A DNA stretch of 64,000 nucleotides from NCBI RefSeq assembly GCF_000002875.2, contig NC_009417.2:124079-188078 (forward strand), given 5' to 3'. The DNA is from Leishmania infantum JPCM5 (lineage: Eukaryota > Euglenozoa > Kinetoplastea > Trypanosomatida > Trypanosomatidae). Both the position numbers and the translations under genes were made by a program. The notes beneath the pieces were generated by a model. It was not told the origin of the DNA. It saw only the letters and a program-made list of their open reading frames with translations, and did not search any database. Below, in pieces: positions 40,601-49,873 of this stretch (position 1 is the first letter of the stretch; each line of letters opens with the position of its first letter).

Positions 40601-40890
40601 GACACCGGCACATTCGCGGAGGCAGGGCGGCGGTACGCGGGTGTCACCGCGGCCACGCGTATCATAGGAGGAGAAGAGGTGACGGCTTCTGCCTCACTCG
40701 TAGCGGTGTGTGTCGCCGATGAAACGGAGGCCGACGTCGGACGCGGCTTGCGTTCTGCGGATGTCGGCCGACGAAACACAAGGGCCGTAAAGGCGGCAAC
40801 ATCCGCCTGGCGCTCGTGGAACAGAGCCGCAGCATCCATGTCGTATTGGCGTGCAAGAATGTGGCAGACTTCATGGCCAGAGCGGTGCAT
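37648..40890 (-). CDS. divergent POP1-like protein (RNase P/MRP scaffold subunit?)
   Basis: 1080 residues from ATG 40890. Several blocks match the POP1 family in family order. Residues 151-167 (FSAQEIRDRTYLWMTEL) correspond to the POP1 FxxARxxEI start. Around 199-220 TRQRLLSHAQWALWLRR matches the POP1 RRRAMSHNVKRLPRR block, with the LSH/MSH aligned. RRRHLARQLALEYGR (233-247) matches RRCHMNRTLEFNRR. QWLPSHSRLVKRFHYR (285-300) matches WLETHIWHAKRFHM. YAWRLALLYR in the second half resembles the POPLD box WGMAFWIPFIYR, and ARIGVVTSSAFFAQRFG near 935 resembles the POP1 C-terminal GFVTxGDFS block. Very rich in Arg. POP1 holds RNase P and MRP RNA in the nucleus/nucleolus elsewhere. This is motif reading, not a profile search. 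Confidence 0.6.
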   Translation of the reverse strand: MHRSGHEVCHILARQYDMDAAALFHERQADVAAFTALVFRRPTSAERKPRPTSASVSSATHTATSEAEAVTSSPPMIRVAAVTPAYRRPASANVPVSRVLQEIKARAEREQRMARKTKKMAKSDADDLAGDLPHLATSGSRSGAPLGAMGFSAQEIRDRTYLWMTELGSHCSSADDVSRRAAKKSAALTPQQQAQLRRLRIKRTRQRLLSHAQWALWLRRRRRLWHRRRPVARRRHLARQLALEYGRPIGLCRCCRSRRHPPKASTPARKARPPLIKAARKVVTQWLPSHSRLVKRFHYRIVFLAVQPGVTHVSLTTATSSIPSHHGGDAALSSTAPCETRRARRLRLCASCVTRVAIPCEPARKDHRFLQRWATALAVHHRWRLFCSPTAGNAHPSHSHASLTASAPAATMLADLSHHCVYVLTPRKKWPLSGGVCTSPNLPHEAASAVSSALTSLLAVLGLHPDVEGVGAAPSGVVFALSPTARHQRTRRTCATVVHGHMWCAGAACLENAALKAADQRRDSVSTLSRHTRVVPVVLVASLRARAAVASMEVLLFSEGPVHFTSRAMTQLRIQLVSSWNPCTLSSARASAFEYWRCDPCAPSSQSEPEALSTLQGALQRCARVYRRLQLRSFRPRCNPRARRGKSSASQPRKNAPRIGATVAGPRTAAHGPQRASSRLSLVAFPSFSSPFLSDSHRNGSGEGRAAPYAWRLALLYRVPESRRRAACTRIRDAAARSAASLGVERAVATPSPRRRCLLSWQARRAHFQLARRFFGFLLMAPPRTETTLSGAAARGRCRALGFQDRVTLLHLLGRPAYPLDYGLSRPSAAAQQRRQQRSRPTPKKGRVVRHGTKRSRTPTDGTSAAAAPVCARLPSYLHILKYYGNVSNAACRVFVRAAHTDHKLPTLHCSVGTVLLQYRWLQRRGRGALCIPGVARIGVVTSSAFFAQRFGCMVAPVWCCFPPTTSGTGGGPILAALDNEEEHALPVAAHGVHWTAASLVGDTASASDALTYLLAPPEVADDLLRRSALLQRDELPRKRAHSRHQRVFDLGQGRAMRELETLLYDPLSCSPVQLIQWYA

Positions 40891-41361
40891 AAGTCGCGCA
40901 CCGAGAGGACGAGGGAGAAGAAGAGGAAGAGGAAGAGGGTTGAGGAAAGGGGATACGATGGGAAGGGCGCGGGTAGGCGAATTCCTTTTTAGGCCACCTC
41001 ACACGTTTCGCACGGATGTCGCCGTGCTTGGAGGCGGCCGCAGCGACGACGGTGACGTGTTGAGCGGAGGGAAGAAAAGAAAGGCAGCAACGGAGGATCA
41101 GAAAAGGGGAAGAAGAGCAAGGCACTCGCTCCCTTTCCTACGTCGCTTGGCCTTTTTGTGTGTCGTCCGCACCCACATCCACGCCGCGCATCGTCATGGG
41201 CGAAGACACATGTGTGGAGTATGCTAGAGGGATCAGAAAATGTGGGCAAAGAAGTGGTGGGGCAACACAACACATACACGTCAGCGTGTGTGTGCAAGCG
41301 CAAACATCACAAGAACCTCAGCAGCGTCACTTCCCCCTTTCCTCCTCAAAAGTCCTCAACA
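40891..41361. other. intergenic spacer, no gene seen
   Basis: Purine tract at 40906-40945 directly upstream of the POP1-like start codon is a strong pyrimidine tract on the minus strand, a likely trans-splicing signal. Confidence 0.6.
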
Positions 41362-42282
41362 TCACGTTGGTGTGCACTCGGCCGCAGCGTTGCGCCAATA
41401 CATCGTGACAGGAGGCGGTCCATAGTGCTGCCACTCCTCCAGAAGGGCAGCCATCTCGGCAGCACGCGGGATCCCCAAGTGCTTGCCAGAGGATGTCACG
41501 ATGAACACTGGCAGCAAGCGCTTCAGCTTTTCGTGGAAATGAGCTACCACCTCGCGCAGCAATACTGCTTCAAGCTGCCGTTCGACTGCGGTCCCCTGCG
41601 GCGCAGCAGTCTCAGCGGAGGGTCGGGGGGTCTTCAATGCAAGCTGTGCCAGCGCCGAAGCGCGATACTGTACGCATGTGTACTCGTAGCAGCGCAGCAG
41701 TCCGTCCTCGCCGATGGACTCCAGCTTGTCCGCGTCGCTCACGTAATCTCGGACCGCCACCCAGCTGCTGCTTTTCGTCGCTGCCTCCACGCCCTCGCTC
41801 AGCGCGGGCACAAACCAGCGCATGCCCCGCTTCACCTCCTTCGAGTACGAGATGGCATCCAGTGAGGTAAGCAGGAGCTGCGCCACCTGCTGCACCACCT
41901 GCTGCGCACTTCCTTCGGTCTCGCCGGCGTTGGCACGCGGCAGAGGGACACAAAAAAGACGTGGGTCCGTGCTCTCTGCGTGGGCCACCAGCGCTGCCGC
42001 CTCGGCAGCAGCGAAGGACTTCACTCGGTGCAGGAGAGCGCCAGCGACGTCGTACTTGTGGTCTGCCACGTCGTGTAGCATGCCCACTAGTATAATACGG
42101 TACAGCATACCGGCTTTTTCCGCGGGCGCCACAGTCGCGGAGGTGTCCATGAGGTACAGCAGGATCGCCTGCTCCGTCACCTTGCGCATATGGCCAAGGC
42201 CGTGCGAAGCATCACGGCCAGCGCAGGCAGAGGCAACAAAAGACGTGCAGCGGTCCCACAGCTCGTAATGCAACGCCTCCAT
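41362..42282 (-). CDS. HD-domain phosphohydrolase family protein
   Basis: 306 residues from ATG 42282 (MEALHYELWDRC). Metal-binding HD motif seen: His31 in DASHGLGHMRKV, His70-Asp71 in VGMLHDVADHKYD, and Asp183/Asp185 in VRDYVSDADKLESIGEDG. This order (H...HD...D) and the spacing fit the HD superfamily of metal-dependent phosphohydrolases, and the DADKLxxIG signature is typical of the YedJ/uncharacterised HD subgroup. The substrate is unknown; nucleotides are the commonest. The C-terminal 90 residues continue the helical bundle. No targeting signal is seen, so cytosol is likely. A very pyrimidine-rich tract lies immediately upstream of the start on the minus strand, and no AG falls between it and the ATG, so the spliced-leader acceptor is probably further upstream (near 42395-42402). 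Confidence 0.85.
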   Translation of the reverse strand: MEALHYELWDRCTSFVASACAGRDASHGLGHMRKVTEQAILLYLMDTSATVAPAEKAGMLYRIILVGMLHDVADHKYDVAGALLHRVKSFAAAEAAALVAHAESTDPRLFCVPLPRANAGETEGSAQQVVQQVAQLLLTSLDAISYSKEVKRGMRWFVPALSEGVEAATKSSSWVAVRDYVSDADKLESIGEDGLLRCYEYTCVQYRASALAQLALKTPRPSAETAAPQGTAVERQLEAVLLREVVAHFHEKLKRLLPVFIVTSSGKHLGIPRAAEMAALLEEWQHYGPPPVTMYWRNAAAECTPT

Positions 42283-43021
42283 GGGTGTGAGGGATGTGTG
42301 TGGGGGGGGAGGGGGGGTATGAGGGAAGAAAGGGGAAGAGGGCGGAGGTGGGCCCGCAGTGGGGTGCGGAGAGAGGGACGAGTGCAATCACTCCTGCGCC
42401 GTGGACGGCGTCCCTGTTCCTTGTCCGTGTCGCTTCCTAAAGCACCCACAATGTGTGGCGCCGACGTAGTCGCGGCGTGTCTGACTTTCCGCCGCCAACG
42501 CACGAGGGGAACAGCGCGACGCGGATGAGCGAATAACGCGCACAGAGCCCAAACATCGCAGAAGAAAAGGAGGGAAAAGGGGAAGGAAAGGAGGAGGGAG
42601 AGGGACGGTGTGGGGCAGAGTGGGAGCACGAAGTGCATCCCCTGAGCAACGCACCGCGAGAGAGGCAGGAGCAGAAGGCTGCACGATTATGTTTGCCGCG
42701 CGCGCTCCATCACACGGCCTCAGCTGAACGTGCCGAATGCCACCCGACATGCAGACAACGAGGAGCTCACGCGTGTGGTGGGGTCGGCCAGTGCCGCCGC
42801 TCCCACCCCCTCCTCTCCCTCCCAGATATGTACATCCCTGATGGCAAGAAAAGGTCAAAGACGGACAGTGCCGCCACGTGTGTGTGATCCTCTTTTGGGC
42901 GCCTCTGTGCCGCTGCGCTCCCTCCCGTCAGCACAGCGGAAGAAGGAGACATGCGCCCATGGGCACATGCATTGGTTATTTGGTGACCGACAGCACGCCA
43001 ACCACCCTGCGAGTGGCTGTG
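42283..43021. other. intergenic spacer, no gene seen
   Basis: Two long purine tracts, at about 42300-42350 and 42555-42605, are pyrimidine tracts in the transcript. No gene is supported. Confidence 0.6.
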
Positions 43022-46000
43022 CTACGCGTCCTCGGCACCGTCCTCCATGCAGGACAGCAGCTCCATGTGCTCCGCCGTCGTCACGCCGCAAGCCTCCAAT
43101 TCCACCGAGTACCGTGCCAGAAAAGACATCAAGGCGCCGGCCTCACCAGCGCGCGACAGCAACTCTGCTCTCCACCGCAGAAGCTGGACGTAGTGCTCCT
43201 GAAAGCAGCGCACCACGCAACGGTGCACAAGCGGGTCCACAACAAAAGGCAGCTGCATCAGTGCGGCTTGCTCGCGCACGGCACCGCAGCACTCCGCGTG
43301 CCGCGTGCCGTGCGCCAAATCCTCAGCGGCGTTTACCGCTCGCACATGTCGACCACGACTGAAGACGAGGTACATGCGCAGCCCGGTCAAGAGGGGGTGG
43401 TTGGTCGGCATGAGCATCTCCAGCTCTTCCAGGGTGCTTGCGCAGAGATGGATGAGCTCGGCGCTCACAGTGGAGCCGAGGCCTCTCGCCACCGTTGAGT
43501 AGGCGAACGCCTCCAAGCGAAGCCGCAGTCGCAGAAAGTGCGTAGGCAGAAGAGTCCGGGCGACGCACGCGTCGAGGTCGACGAGGTGTCGCACCGCTTC
43601 CACCACCGGATCACGCGCGTTCTCTGTGGCTTCGCCTTCGCCCTCACCCTTGGCCAACCGCACTACGACGTCATCCAGCTGACGCTGCAACTGAGCGGCA
43701 GCTGAGCTCCTCTCTTCGGTGACGCCGTGTACCTCACAAGTCCTTCGCCGATGTGGGCAATTCTCCTCATGCCGGAACACGGTGGTCCTTTTCGACGCAC
43801 CAGCCGCTGCGAGCATACTGGTGAGAGCCTCAGGTTCCCCCTGGATGTCTGGCTCATAGATAAGCTGTCCGCACTCGCCGCACACATGCCCACGTAGCAA
43901 CGCGGCCTTCTGGGTGCACAAGAGGCAGCGGCACTGAAATCCAAGCGTCTCCGACAGCTCCTTTTGCGACACCGTCAGAGCTGTAGTGGCAGGCACGTAC
44001 GACACCGTGATCTCCTCTCCGCTCTCGATGGTCCGCAGTGCAACGAGTGACGCGACAACACCGTCGTCGCCGCTTCTGCATAGATGCGTGGGTGTCCTGT
44101 CCAGCACGAGAATCGCGTTGGGGACGCACGCGTGGTTGAGGTGGCGCAAGAACGGGAAAAGTGCCTTCACAGACACATCGTTCGCGCTCAGAGAAGCGCA
44201 TGCAGCCACGCCACAGTCACCATCACCTCTCTTCAGCCCTGCATTGACGCATCCGTGCTGCCCATTGCACGGCTTGTGCCGCCACGATCGGGGTGGCGGT
44301 TCAATGCGAAATTCATCAACGCCTCGCACGTCGAGAAGCAGCTGAGGCACGGATGGAAGAGATGCATGCACCGCGCCTCCGCGCCAGCTCCGCGCTCTGC
44401 GTAGCGGCGCGCCGGCAGTGATGTTTGTGTCGCACGGGCTTTTTTGTTCTGCGGCCTCCGCCGGAGGCTTTGTGGCCTTGCTGGCCTGCATCTGCTGCAC
44501 GCACGAGGCAGACTGAAAGGCAAAAGCATCGCGCATCACCCGTTCGACCCACTGGTGCAGGCCGCTGCGCAGTAGATCCGGGAAGCGGGCCAGCAGACTA
44601 AGAAGCTGCGCTGCCGCGCTGCGATCGCCATTTTCTGTGATGAACGGCGCTGCGTCCTTACGATGACGTGTCCAAGCGATCGGCTCATTCGCTGCTTCCT
44701 CCGCCACAGGCGCGGTCGCCGCACTGCTGTGGCAACGTCGCACACCTTCCCTCCAGATCGGCGTGCTGTCCTGAATGTGCTCTTCGGTGTTGGCGACGGC
44801 GCTCGTCGTCTCGGAGCCGCCTCGGCAAAATATGCGTACCTCCGTGCCGGCCACCGTGGCAAGTGCCGCCTCTCGGGCGAGCAGCTCTCCCTCTCCGAGA
44901 GTGCCGATGGCCACCAGGCCACACCCAGCGACGCTGCGGGACGGATCGATGCTGAGCTCTAGATGCGGGTGCAGATAAAACTGCGCGCGCGAGGAGGACA
45001 ACGGCGATGCGCCAAGAAGCGCAAGCAGGAGGGTGCGAATACGATGGAGGCTGGTCTGGTCAGTAGGCACGGAGGCAATGTGCGATGCGGTGATGCGGGC
45101 CACCTGCTGAGCACCGAGAATTTCGTGCACCGCACCAAGAGCAGCCACTGCCGCTGCGATTTCTGTGTCTGCTCCCGCTGTGGGCTCGGCCGCTGCTGTT
45201 AGGGTCCGCAGAAGTGTAATCGATGCGAGCTCGACGCTCGCCTCTGCGTACATGCGAAGAAGCGCACTGATGTGCCCACCGGTGAGGTGGACAGAGGAGC
45301 TGGCCTTGAGCGGAATGCGAGACTTGACATCACGCCACGTGTCGCTCAACGCGGCCATGACGCTTCGCTCGGTGCCACCACAGGCATCCGCAGCAGCGCC
45401 TGGCAAACTCGGCGCAGCGCAGAGGTGCGAGAGCACAACATCAATTAGCGCCCCTCTGTCATCGTCATCGCTGAGTACGTCACAATCTAATTCCAGCACT
45501 GCGGTCAACGCTGAGCGAGTGAGCTGTGGTGGAGGGGCGGGGAGCAGCGTAGAGACACGGCAGTCCGCCAGCGCCACCGTGCTGCAGTGAAGGCGGCGCC
45601 AGCTCTCCTCGCGGGCATCGTCATCGGCCTCCTCGTTGAACGGCGTCAACGGGTGAGATGGGCCGCGCCCGAGTGGTGCGCTTGGAATCTGCCGCAGAAT
45701 GGCTAACAGATCGCCGTCCGAAGGAATCGCCACACGCTCGGCAACCCATCGGCACACAAGAAGCGCAAGACAGCAGCACAGGAAAGACGCTTCGGATGCG
45801 TGCACACACAAGCTCTCCCCGTCACCAAATCGGGCGCCTTCTCGGAACAATGAAGTGGTGGATGGCGGCGCCGGTGGGGTGCGCAAGCCGCTGCCCACCG
45901 CAGAAAGCAAACGTAGCAACGACGACAACATCGCCGACGATGGTAGCGGTGGCTCCCCCGCAGGGAGAATCGTCGCGCTAGGTGAGGCGACATCCCAGTC

Positions 46001-46036
46001 CCACGTGGCGCGGCGGTCCGCATGAGCAGTGTTCAT
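43022..46036 (-). CDS. SET-domain (SMYD-like) putative lysine methyltransferase
   Basis: 1004 residues from ATG 46036. The SET core is split by an insert. The N-terminal SET strand is around AGCGLVAIGTLGEGELLARE (about 355-375). The catalytic half appears 250 residues later: FPFLRHLNHACVPNAILVLD near 625-645 (family NHSCxPN) and ESGEEITVSYVP near 668-680, with its Tyr. A post-SET zinc cluster, FQCRCLLC then HVCGECGQ, follows near 698-725, as in SMYD proteins. The first 340 residues are an Ala/Leu-rich helical region, and the last 230 are TPR-like helices resembling the SMYD C-terminal domain. It is about twice the usual SMYD length. Ser to Ala in the NHSC box is the one change in a core motif. 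The substrate, histone or not, is unknown. Confidence 0.85.
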   Translation of the reverse strand: MNTAHADRRATWDWDVASPSATILPAGEPPLPSSAMLSSLLRLLSAVGSGLRTPPAPPSTTSLFREGARFGDGESLCVHASEASFLCCCLALLVCRWVAERVAIPSDGDLLAILRQIPSAPLGRGPSHPLTPFNEEADDDAREESWRRLHCSTVALADCRVSTLLPAPPPQLTRSALTAVLELDCDVLSDDDDRGALIDVVLSHLCAAPSLPGAAADACGGTERSVMAALSDTWRDVKSRIPLKASSSVHLTGGHISALLRMYAEASVELASITLLRTLTAAAEPTAGADTEIAAAVAALGAVHEILGAQQVARITASHIASVPTDQTSLHRIRTLLLALLGASPLSSSRAQFYLHPHLELSIDPSRSVAGCGLVAIGTLGEGELLAREAALATVAGTEVRIFCRGGSETTSAVANTEEHIQDSTPIWREGVRRCHSSAATAPVAEEAANEPIAWTRHRKDAAPFITENGDRSAAAQLLSLLARFPDLLRSGLHQWVERVMRDAFAFQSASCVQQMQASKATKPPAEAAEQKSPCDTNITAGAPLRRARSWRGGAVHASLPSVPQLLLDVRGVDEFRIEPPPRSWRHKPCNGQHGCVNAGLKRGDGDCGVAACASLSANDVSVKALFPFLRHLNHACVPNAILVLDRTPTHLCRSGDDGVVASLVALRTIESGEEITVSYVPATTALTVSQKELSETLGFQCRCLLCTQKAALLRGHVCGECGQLIYEPDIQGEPEALTSMLAAAGASKRTTVFRHEENCPHRRRTCEVHGVTEERSSAAAQLQRQLDDVVVRLAKGEGEGEATENARDPVVEAVRHLVDLDACVARTLLPTHFLRLRLRLEAFAYSTVARGLGSTVSAELIHLCASTLEELEMLMPTNHPLLTGLRMYLVFSRGRHVRAVNAAEDLAHGTRHAECCGAVREQAALMQLPFVVDPLVHRCVVRCFQEHYVQLLRWRAELLSRAGEAGALMSFLARYSVELEACGVTTAEHMELLSCMEDGAEDA

Positions 46037-48182
46037 GTAGGCTGGTTTGGTGATGCTATGTCACCGGCATCCCTCATGTTTGTTGGTCAGCCAAATAAGT
46101 ACCGGAGGGCTGCTTCCTTGGGCTTGTCGGCCGCGGCGACAGAACGAGAGAGTGAGAGGAGAGGCGGGGGTGGTGGTAGGGCGACAAGCAAGGAGAAGCG
46201 TGCTCAAGAGGTACGGGAACACAAGCGCCGTCACATCCGTGTCACCACGGATGTGACCAACAAGCAAGACGAAAAGAGGCTTCCGTCTTCTGGTTCTTTG
46301 GCGTGTCGGATTCATCGGAAAGGGCGGCAAAGGAGAAAACAGCAGAGAGACGCAGAGAGGTGGGGGGAGGTGAGGAGAGGAGGGAGGAGAAACAGCCGTC
46401 CAAGCGAGAGCACGGTTGGGAGAACACAGCGCCCTCGTCACCCCTTCCAGGGAGCAAAACAAAAAAAAGGCATGCGAGCAGACTTGCCCTCAGCGCTCCG
46501 TGCCTCACGTATGATGTGCGCGCCGCCTGACCTGCTGCATTTCTTGTCGTTGCAGTGCTGCGTCCGTATAAGATCCCTGTCCGGGTGTTTCACGTGTGAC
46601 AGCAGATGTATAAGCATTTTCTGGCTTGATGTAGCATGCATCGCTGTGTCACTACACGAGAGGTTGCACATTTCGTCCGGGGGAAAGGGGGGAAGGAAGG
46701 GTTGCACTGTTTTCAGTGCATCATCCAGCGCACAGGCGACTGGGGATAAAGGGAGGGAAGACGAAGAAGAGGAAGGAGGAAGGGGCGGCAGTAGTTATGA
46801 TGGATGAAGAGGATGCTTGGGTTTCACCCAAACCCCACAGAGCAAAAAGAAAAAGAAGTAAACCACACAGGAGGTGATGGCATGTCAGAGGGAGACGGTG
46901 AGACAAAAAAAGGAGAAGAGAAAACGGAGAAGAGAAAAGGTGCGCGTTCCTGACTTTCTGCGAGACCGCGAAAGCAGAGCACCGACACACGCAGACAAGC
47001 ATACATAAGCACACAAGAATTCCCACCGGATGCGGAGGCAGACAGAGGGTACAGGGATTGTTCGCCTCGCTCCTCCTTCTACTTGCCAGTGCGCTCTTCC
47101 TTTGCCCAATTTTTCGTATATGTGTGAATCTGCGGCCCCGCTTCGCTCGTGTAGCCCGGACATCCTCTGGTCACCTTGTCGTCACGGCTACGCAACAATA
47201 CGAAAGCAACACGGAAAGCGAAAACCGAAAGCGTGCTGAGCCCTGCCCGCGCAAGCGAAGGTGAGGCCGCTCAGCTGGCGTCGCCACAAGCTCTCAGGGT
47301 CTTGCTATGAAAGCGCGTGCGCCCGCAGATGCAGAGGTACACAGCAGCAGTCGCTAGGTCATCTACGGCCTCGGAAGAGCCGCCATCCAAGCGGAGAAGA
47401 AAAGCAGAATAAAAGAAGGCTGGGCTTAGTACCAACAGTGGCGCCCCGCCCCGCTTGTGACGGGTCGTGCACCGGTGGCGGCCCTTTCGACCACCTCTAC
47501 AAAACCCAGATCCTCCTCCAGATCCTCCAACGCTTCACTTCCGCCCTCACACGCGATCCGGCGAATCGCCAAAGGTTGCGAGCGGCACATGGAGAGAGAG
47601 CCACGCCAAGAGGGCTGAAGAGGCGAATGCGCTGCGATGCGGCGTGGGTACGTCCTCCTCCGCTGCTGGGCAACAGTGAAGCCGCATGCACGGGGATTCG
47701 CAAGATGCCAACTGAAAACAATAGGAGCCTCCGCGTGCGCGTGGGTCGGCCGGTGGCAAGGGGAAGGAAGGGAGGGGTCTGGCAGAGTACAGCAAAGAGA
47801 AATAATACTATGTTGCCTTCTTTCTGTTCACGCCGCAACGAAGTCGGGGCACATGCCGCCACTCCGCGCAGAGTCTCGCAGGCCGTGCAAACACGCGCGC
47901 ACACAACGCCGTCTGCGATCCACGGCGTTGCCGCTACGAACAACACGCCAGGGAAGCGGGGTACCTGACAACGCGTGCCCAGCGCCTGCAAAACGCAGGA
48001 GAAGACAGAGCGGGGAAGAGGCACGAGAAAAGGACGGAGAAGGGAAGCGGAAAAAATAGAGAGGCGGCACAAACAAGGCCAAGGCTGGCAAGTGCACAGG
48101 AGAGCAGTTCGAATAAGAATAGTTAGAAGGACGGAAGGGAAGGGGGACGGCGCCAACGAGCGCCGCGCAGCCAACGGGTGCA
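46037..48182. other. long intergenic spacer, no gene seen
   Basis: 2.1 kb. Contains repeated purine tracts (about 46135-46200, 46325-46395, 46680-46800 and 46895-46940), pyrimidine-rich on the minus strand, and no ORF with non-random composition. It holds the 5' UTR of the SET gene and the 3' UTR of the dehydrogenase. Confidence 0.55.
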
Positions 48183-49232
48183 CTAGTTCTCCATCTGTAT
48201 CATAATTTTCATGTCTTTCGGGTCTCGGTTCATCGCGCGCTCGTACGCCTTCACGCTGTCCTTGAACGCGAACTTGGCGCTGATCAGCGGCCTCACGTCC
48301 ATTTTGCCGGAGCTCAGCAGGCGGATGATGCGAGGGTACACGTTGCGGTAGCGGAACGCCGTCTGGAACGTGATCTCCTTCGCCTGCGCCATCACAATGT
48401 CCACCGGCACGGGCTCCACCGGCATCCCCACAAGCACACAAGTCGCACCAGGCGCGGCGTGCTCGTAGATCAGAGGGAACGCCGATGCCGCGCCACCGCA
48501 CTCGAACACAACGTCGCAGCCGTTGCCCTCCGTCGCCTCCGCAACGGCGCGCTTCAGCTCGCCCTCCCTCGACGTGTTCACTGCGCGTAGGCCAGGGTAG
48601 CGGCGCGCGATCTCCAGCCGCTCGTCGCGCGAGCCGCAGATGATCACCTCAGAGCACCCGCCCGCAAGCGCGGACAGCGCCGTCACGATCCCGATCGTGC
48701 CGCACCCGATCACGAGGCCCACGTCGCCTGGCTTGATGCTGGCCTTCGTCGCCGAATGCATGCCAACAGCGATCGGCTCGCACAACGCGCCCTCCTCATA
48801 GCTCACGTTGTCAGGCAGCTTGAAGCACAGTGCGGCGGGGTGGATGATGGTCGTCGACATGCACCCGTGCACCGGCGGTGTCGCAAAAAACGTCAGCTCG
48901 GGGTCCAGGTTGTACAGACCGCTCAGCGTCTGCGCAGAGTTCCAGCGTGGAATGCCCGGCTCCAGCGCAACGCGGTCGCCTGTCTCCAGGTTCTTCACCT
49001 CAGCGCCCACCGCTACAACCGTGCCGGACGCCTCGTGGCCAAGGACCATCGGCTTCTCCACCACGAAGGGTCCGATATGGCCGTGCTCGTAGTAGTGCAC
49101 GTCGCTGCCACAAATGCCCACGCTGTGGATCTTCACGCGACAGTCGTGCGGGCCGAGCTCGTCGCACACATCCACCTCTCGAATTGTCAGCTCGCCCTTC
49201 TTCTCCAGCACGAGGCTCTCCATGAGGACCAT
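48183..49232 (-). CDS. zinc-dependent polyol dehydrogenase (xylitol/sorbitol dehydrogenase type)
   Basis: 349 residues from ATG 49232 ([10 protein letters not shown]); the usual length for the family. It oxidises a polyol to a ketose with NAD(P), in the cytosol by default. Seen: the catalytic zinc ligands Cys41 ([13 protein letters not shown]), His66-Glu67 (LGHEASG) and Glu152 (LCEPIAVG), and the nucleotide fold [12 protein letters not shown] (GxGxxG at 176-181). The segment after EPGIPR lacks the four structural-zinc cysteines, as in mammalian sorbitol dehydrogenase. The most similar type I recall is annotated D-xylulose reductase in Leishmania. Whether the substrate is xylitol, sorbitol or another polyol cannot be told by eye. 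An upstream frame to 49586 is excluded because a clear splice acceptor lies between (AG at 49302-49303). Confidence 0.93.
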   Translation of the reverse strand: MVLMESLVLEKKGELTIREVDVCDELGPHDCRVKIHSVGICGSDVHYYEHGHIGPFVVEKPMVLGHEASGTVVAVGAEVKNLETGDRVALEPGIPRWNSAQTLSGLYNLDPELTFFATPPVHGCMSTTIIHPAALCFKLPDNVSYEEGALCEPIAVGMHSATKASIKPGDVGLVIGCGTIGIVTALSALAGGCSEVIICGSRDERLEIARRYPGLRAVNTSREGELKRAVAEATEGNGCDVVFECGGAASAFPLIYEHAAPGATCVLVGMPVEPVPVDIVMAQAKEITFQTAFRYRNVYPRIIRLLSSGKMDVRPLISAKFAFKDSVKAYERAMNRDPKDMKIMIQMEN

Positions 49233-49289
49233 TTTCGGCGCGGAGGACGGTGGTTGGGGGGAGTGAGAGATGAAGAGAATGTATGTAGG

Positions 49290-49325
49290 TTGCGAGAGAG
49301 CCTGTGGGAAAAAAAGTGTTGCGGT
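49290..49325 (-). promoter_or_regulatory. probable spliced-leader acceptor of the dehydrogenase
   Basis: On the minus strand CTTTTTTTCCCACAG is followed by GCTCTC, an ideal acceptor with AG at plus-strand 49302-49303. It predicts a 5' UTR of about 69 bases and settles the start of the gene at 49232. Confidence 0.7.
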
Positions 49326-49873
49326 GAAGGAGAAGAGCGGCTGCTTCCTAGAGTAGGTAGGCGGCGTGTGCGTGGGCGCGTGTGTTGGTGTTTTCAGGAA
49401 CCATGAGAAGCAGGAGAGAGGGAGAGAGAAAGTAGGGGGGCAACAGACGGCGTGACGGAGAGCAGTGGCGGGCAAGGCGGCATGCAGCACAACATTAACA
49501 GCGGAAGGGGCAGCACGCGGGAGAGAGAGCACGCTACTGCACCTCGACACAGCAGGGGAGCACATACACAGGGCGCTGAAAGTCACGTCTGCAAGGCAGA
49601 GCGGCCCCCGCGGATGTGATAGAAAGCGAGCATCAAATCAGTCTCCGCAGACGCCCTTACGGTGAATCTCCTTCGCTGCTGTTGTTGTTTTGTTTCCTCG
49701 GTCCTCCCATGTAGGCGGGCCTGCGCATCTCGATGGTGGCGCAGACAGTCGTCTGCACGCGTGGCAACACCTTTGTGCTTCTTAGAGGTTGTATTGTGAC
49801 TGGGCAGCGCCTCTTGTCCCTCTCTTGCGCTCGTATTTCGATGTGTGAAGCCGTCTGGGCCTTCCCGCGCGAC
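49326..49873. other. intergenic spacer, no gene seen
   Basis: Spacer between the dehydrogenase splice site and the LRR gene stop. A purine run at 49408-49440 is pyrimidine-rich in the transcript. No gene is supported. Confidence 0.5.

Noticed and set aside
47497..48501. A 334-codon minus-strand frame overlapping the dehydrogenase 3' part
   Set aside because: It overlaps the well-supported dehydrogenase in another frame and otherwise covers low-complexity spacer.
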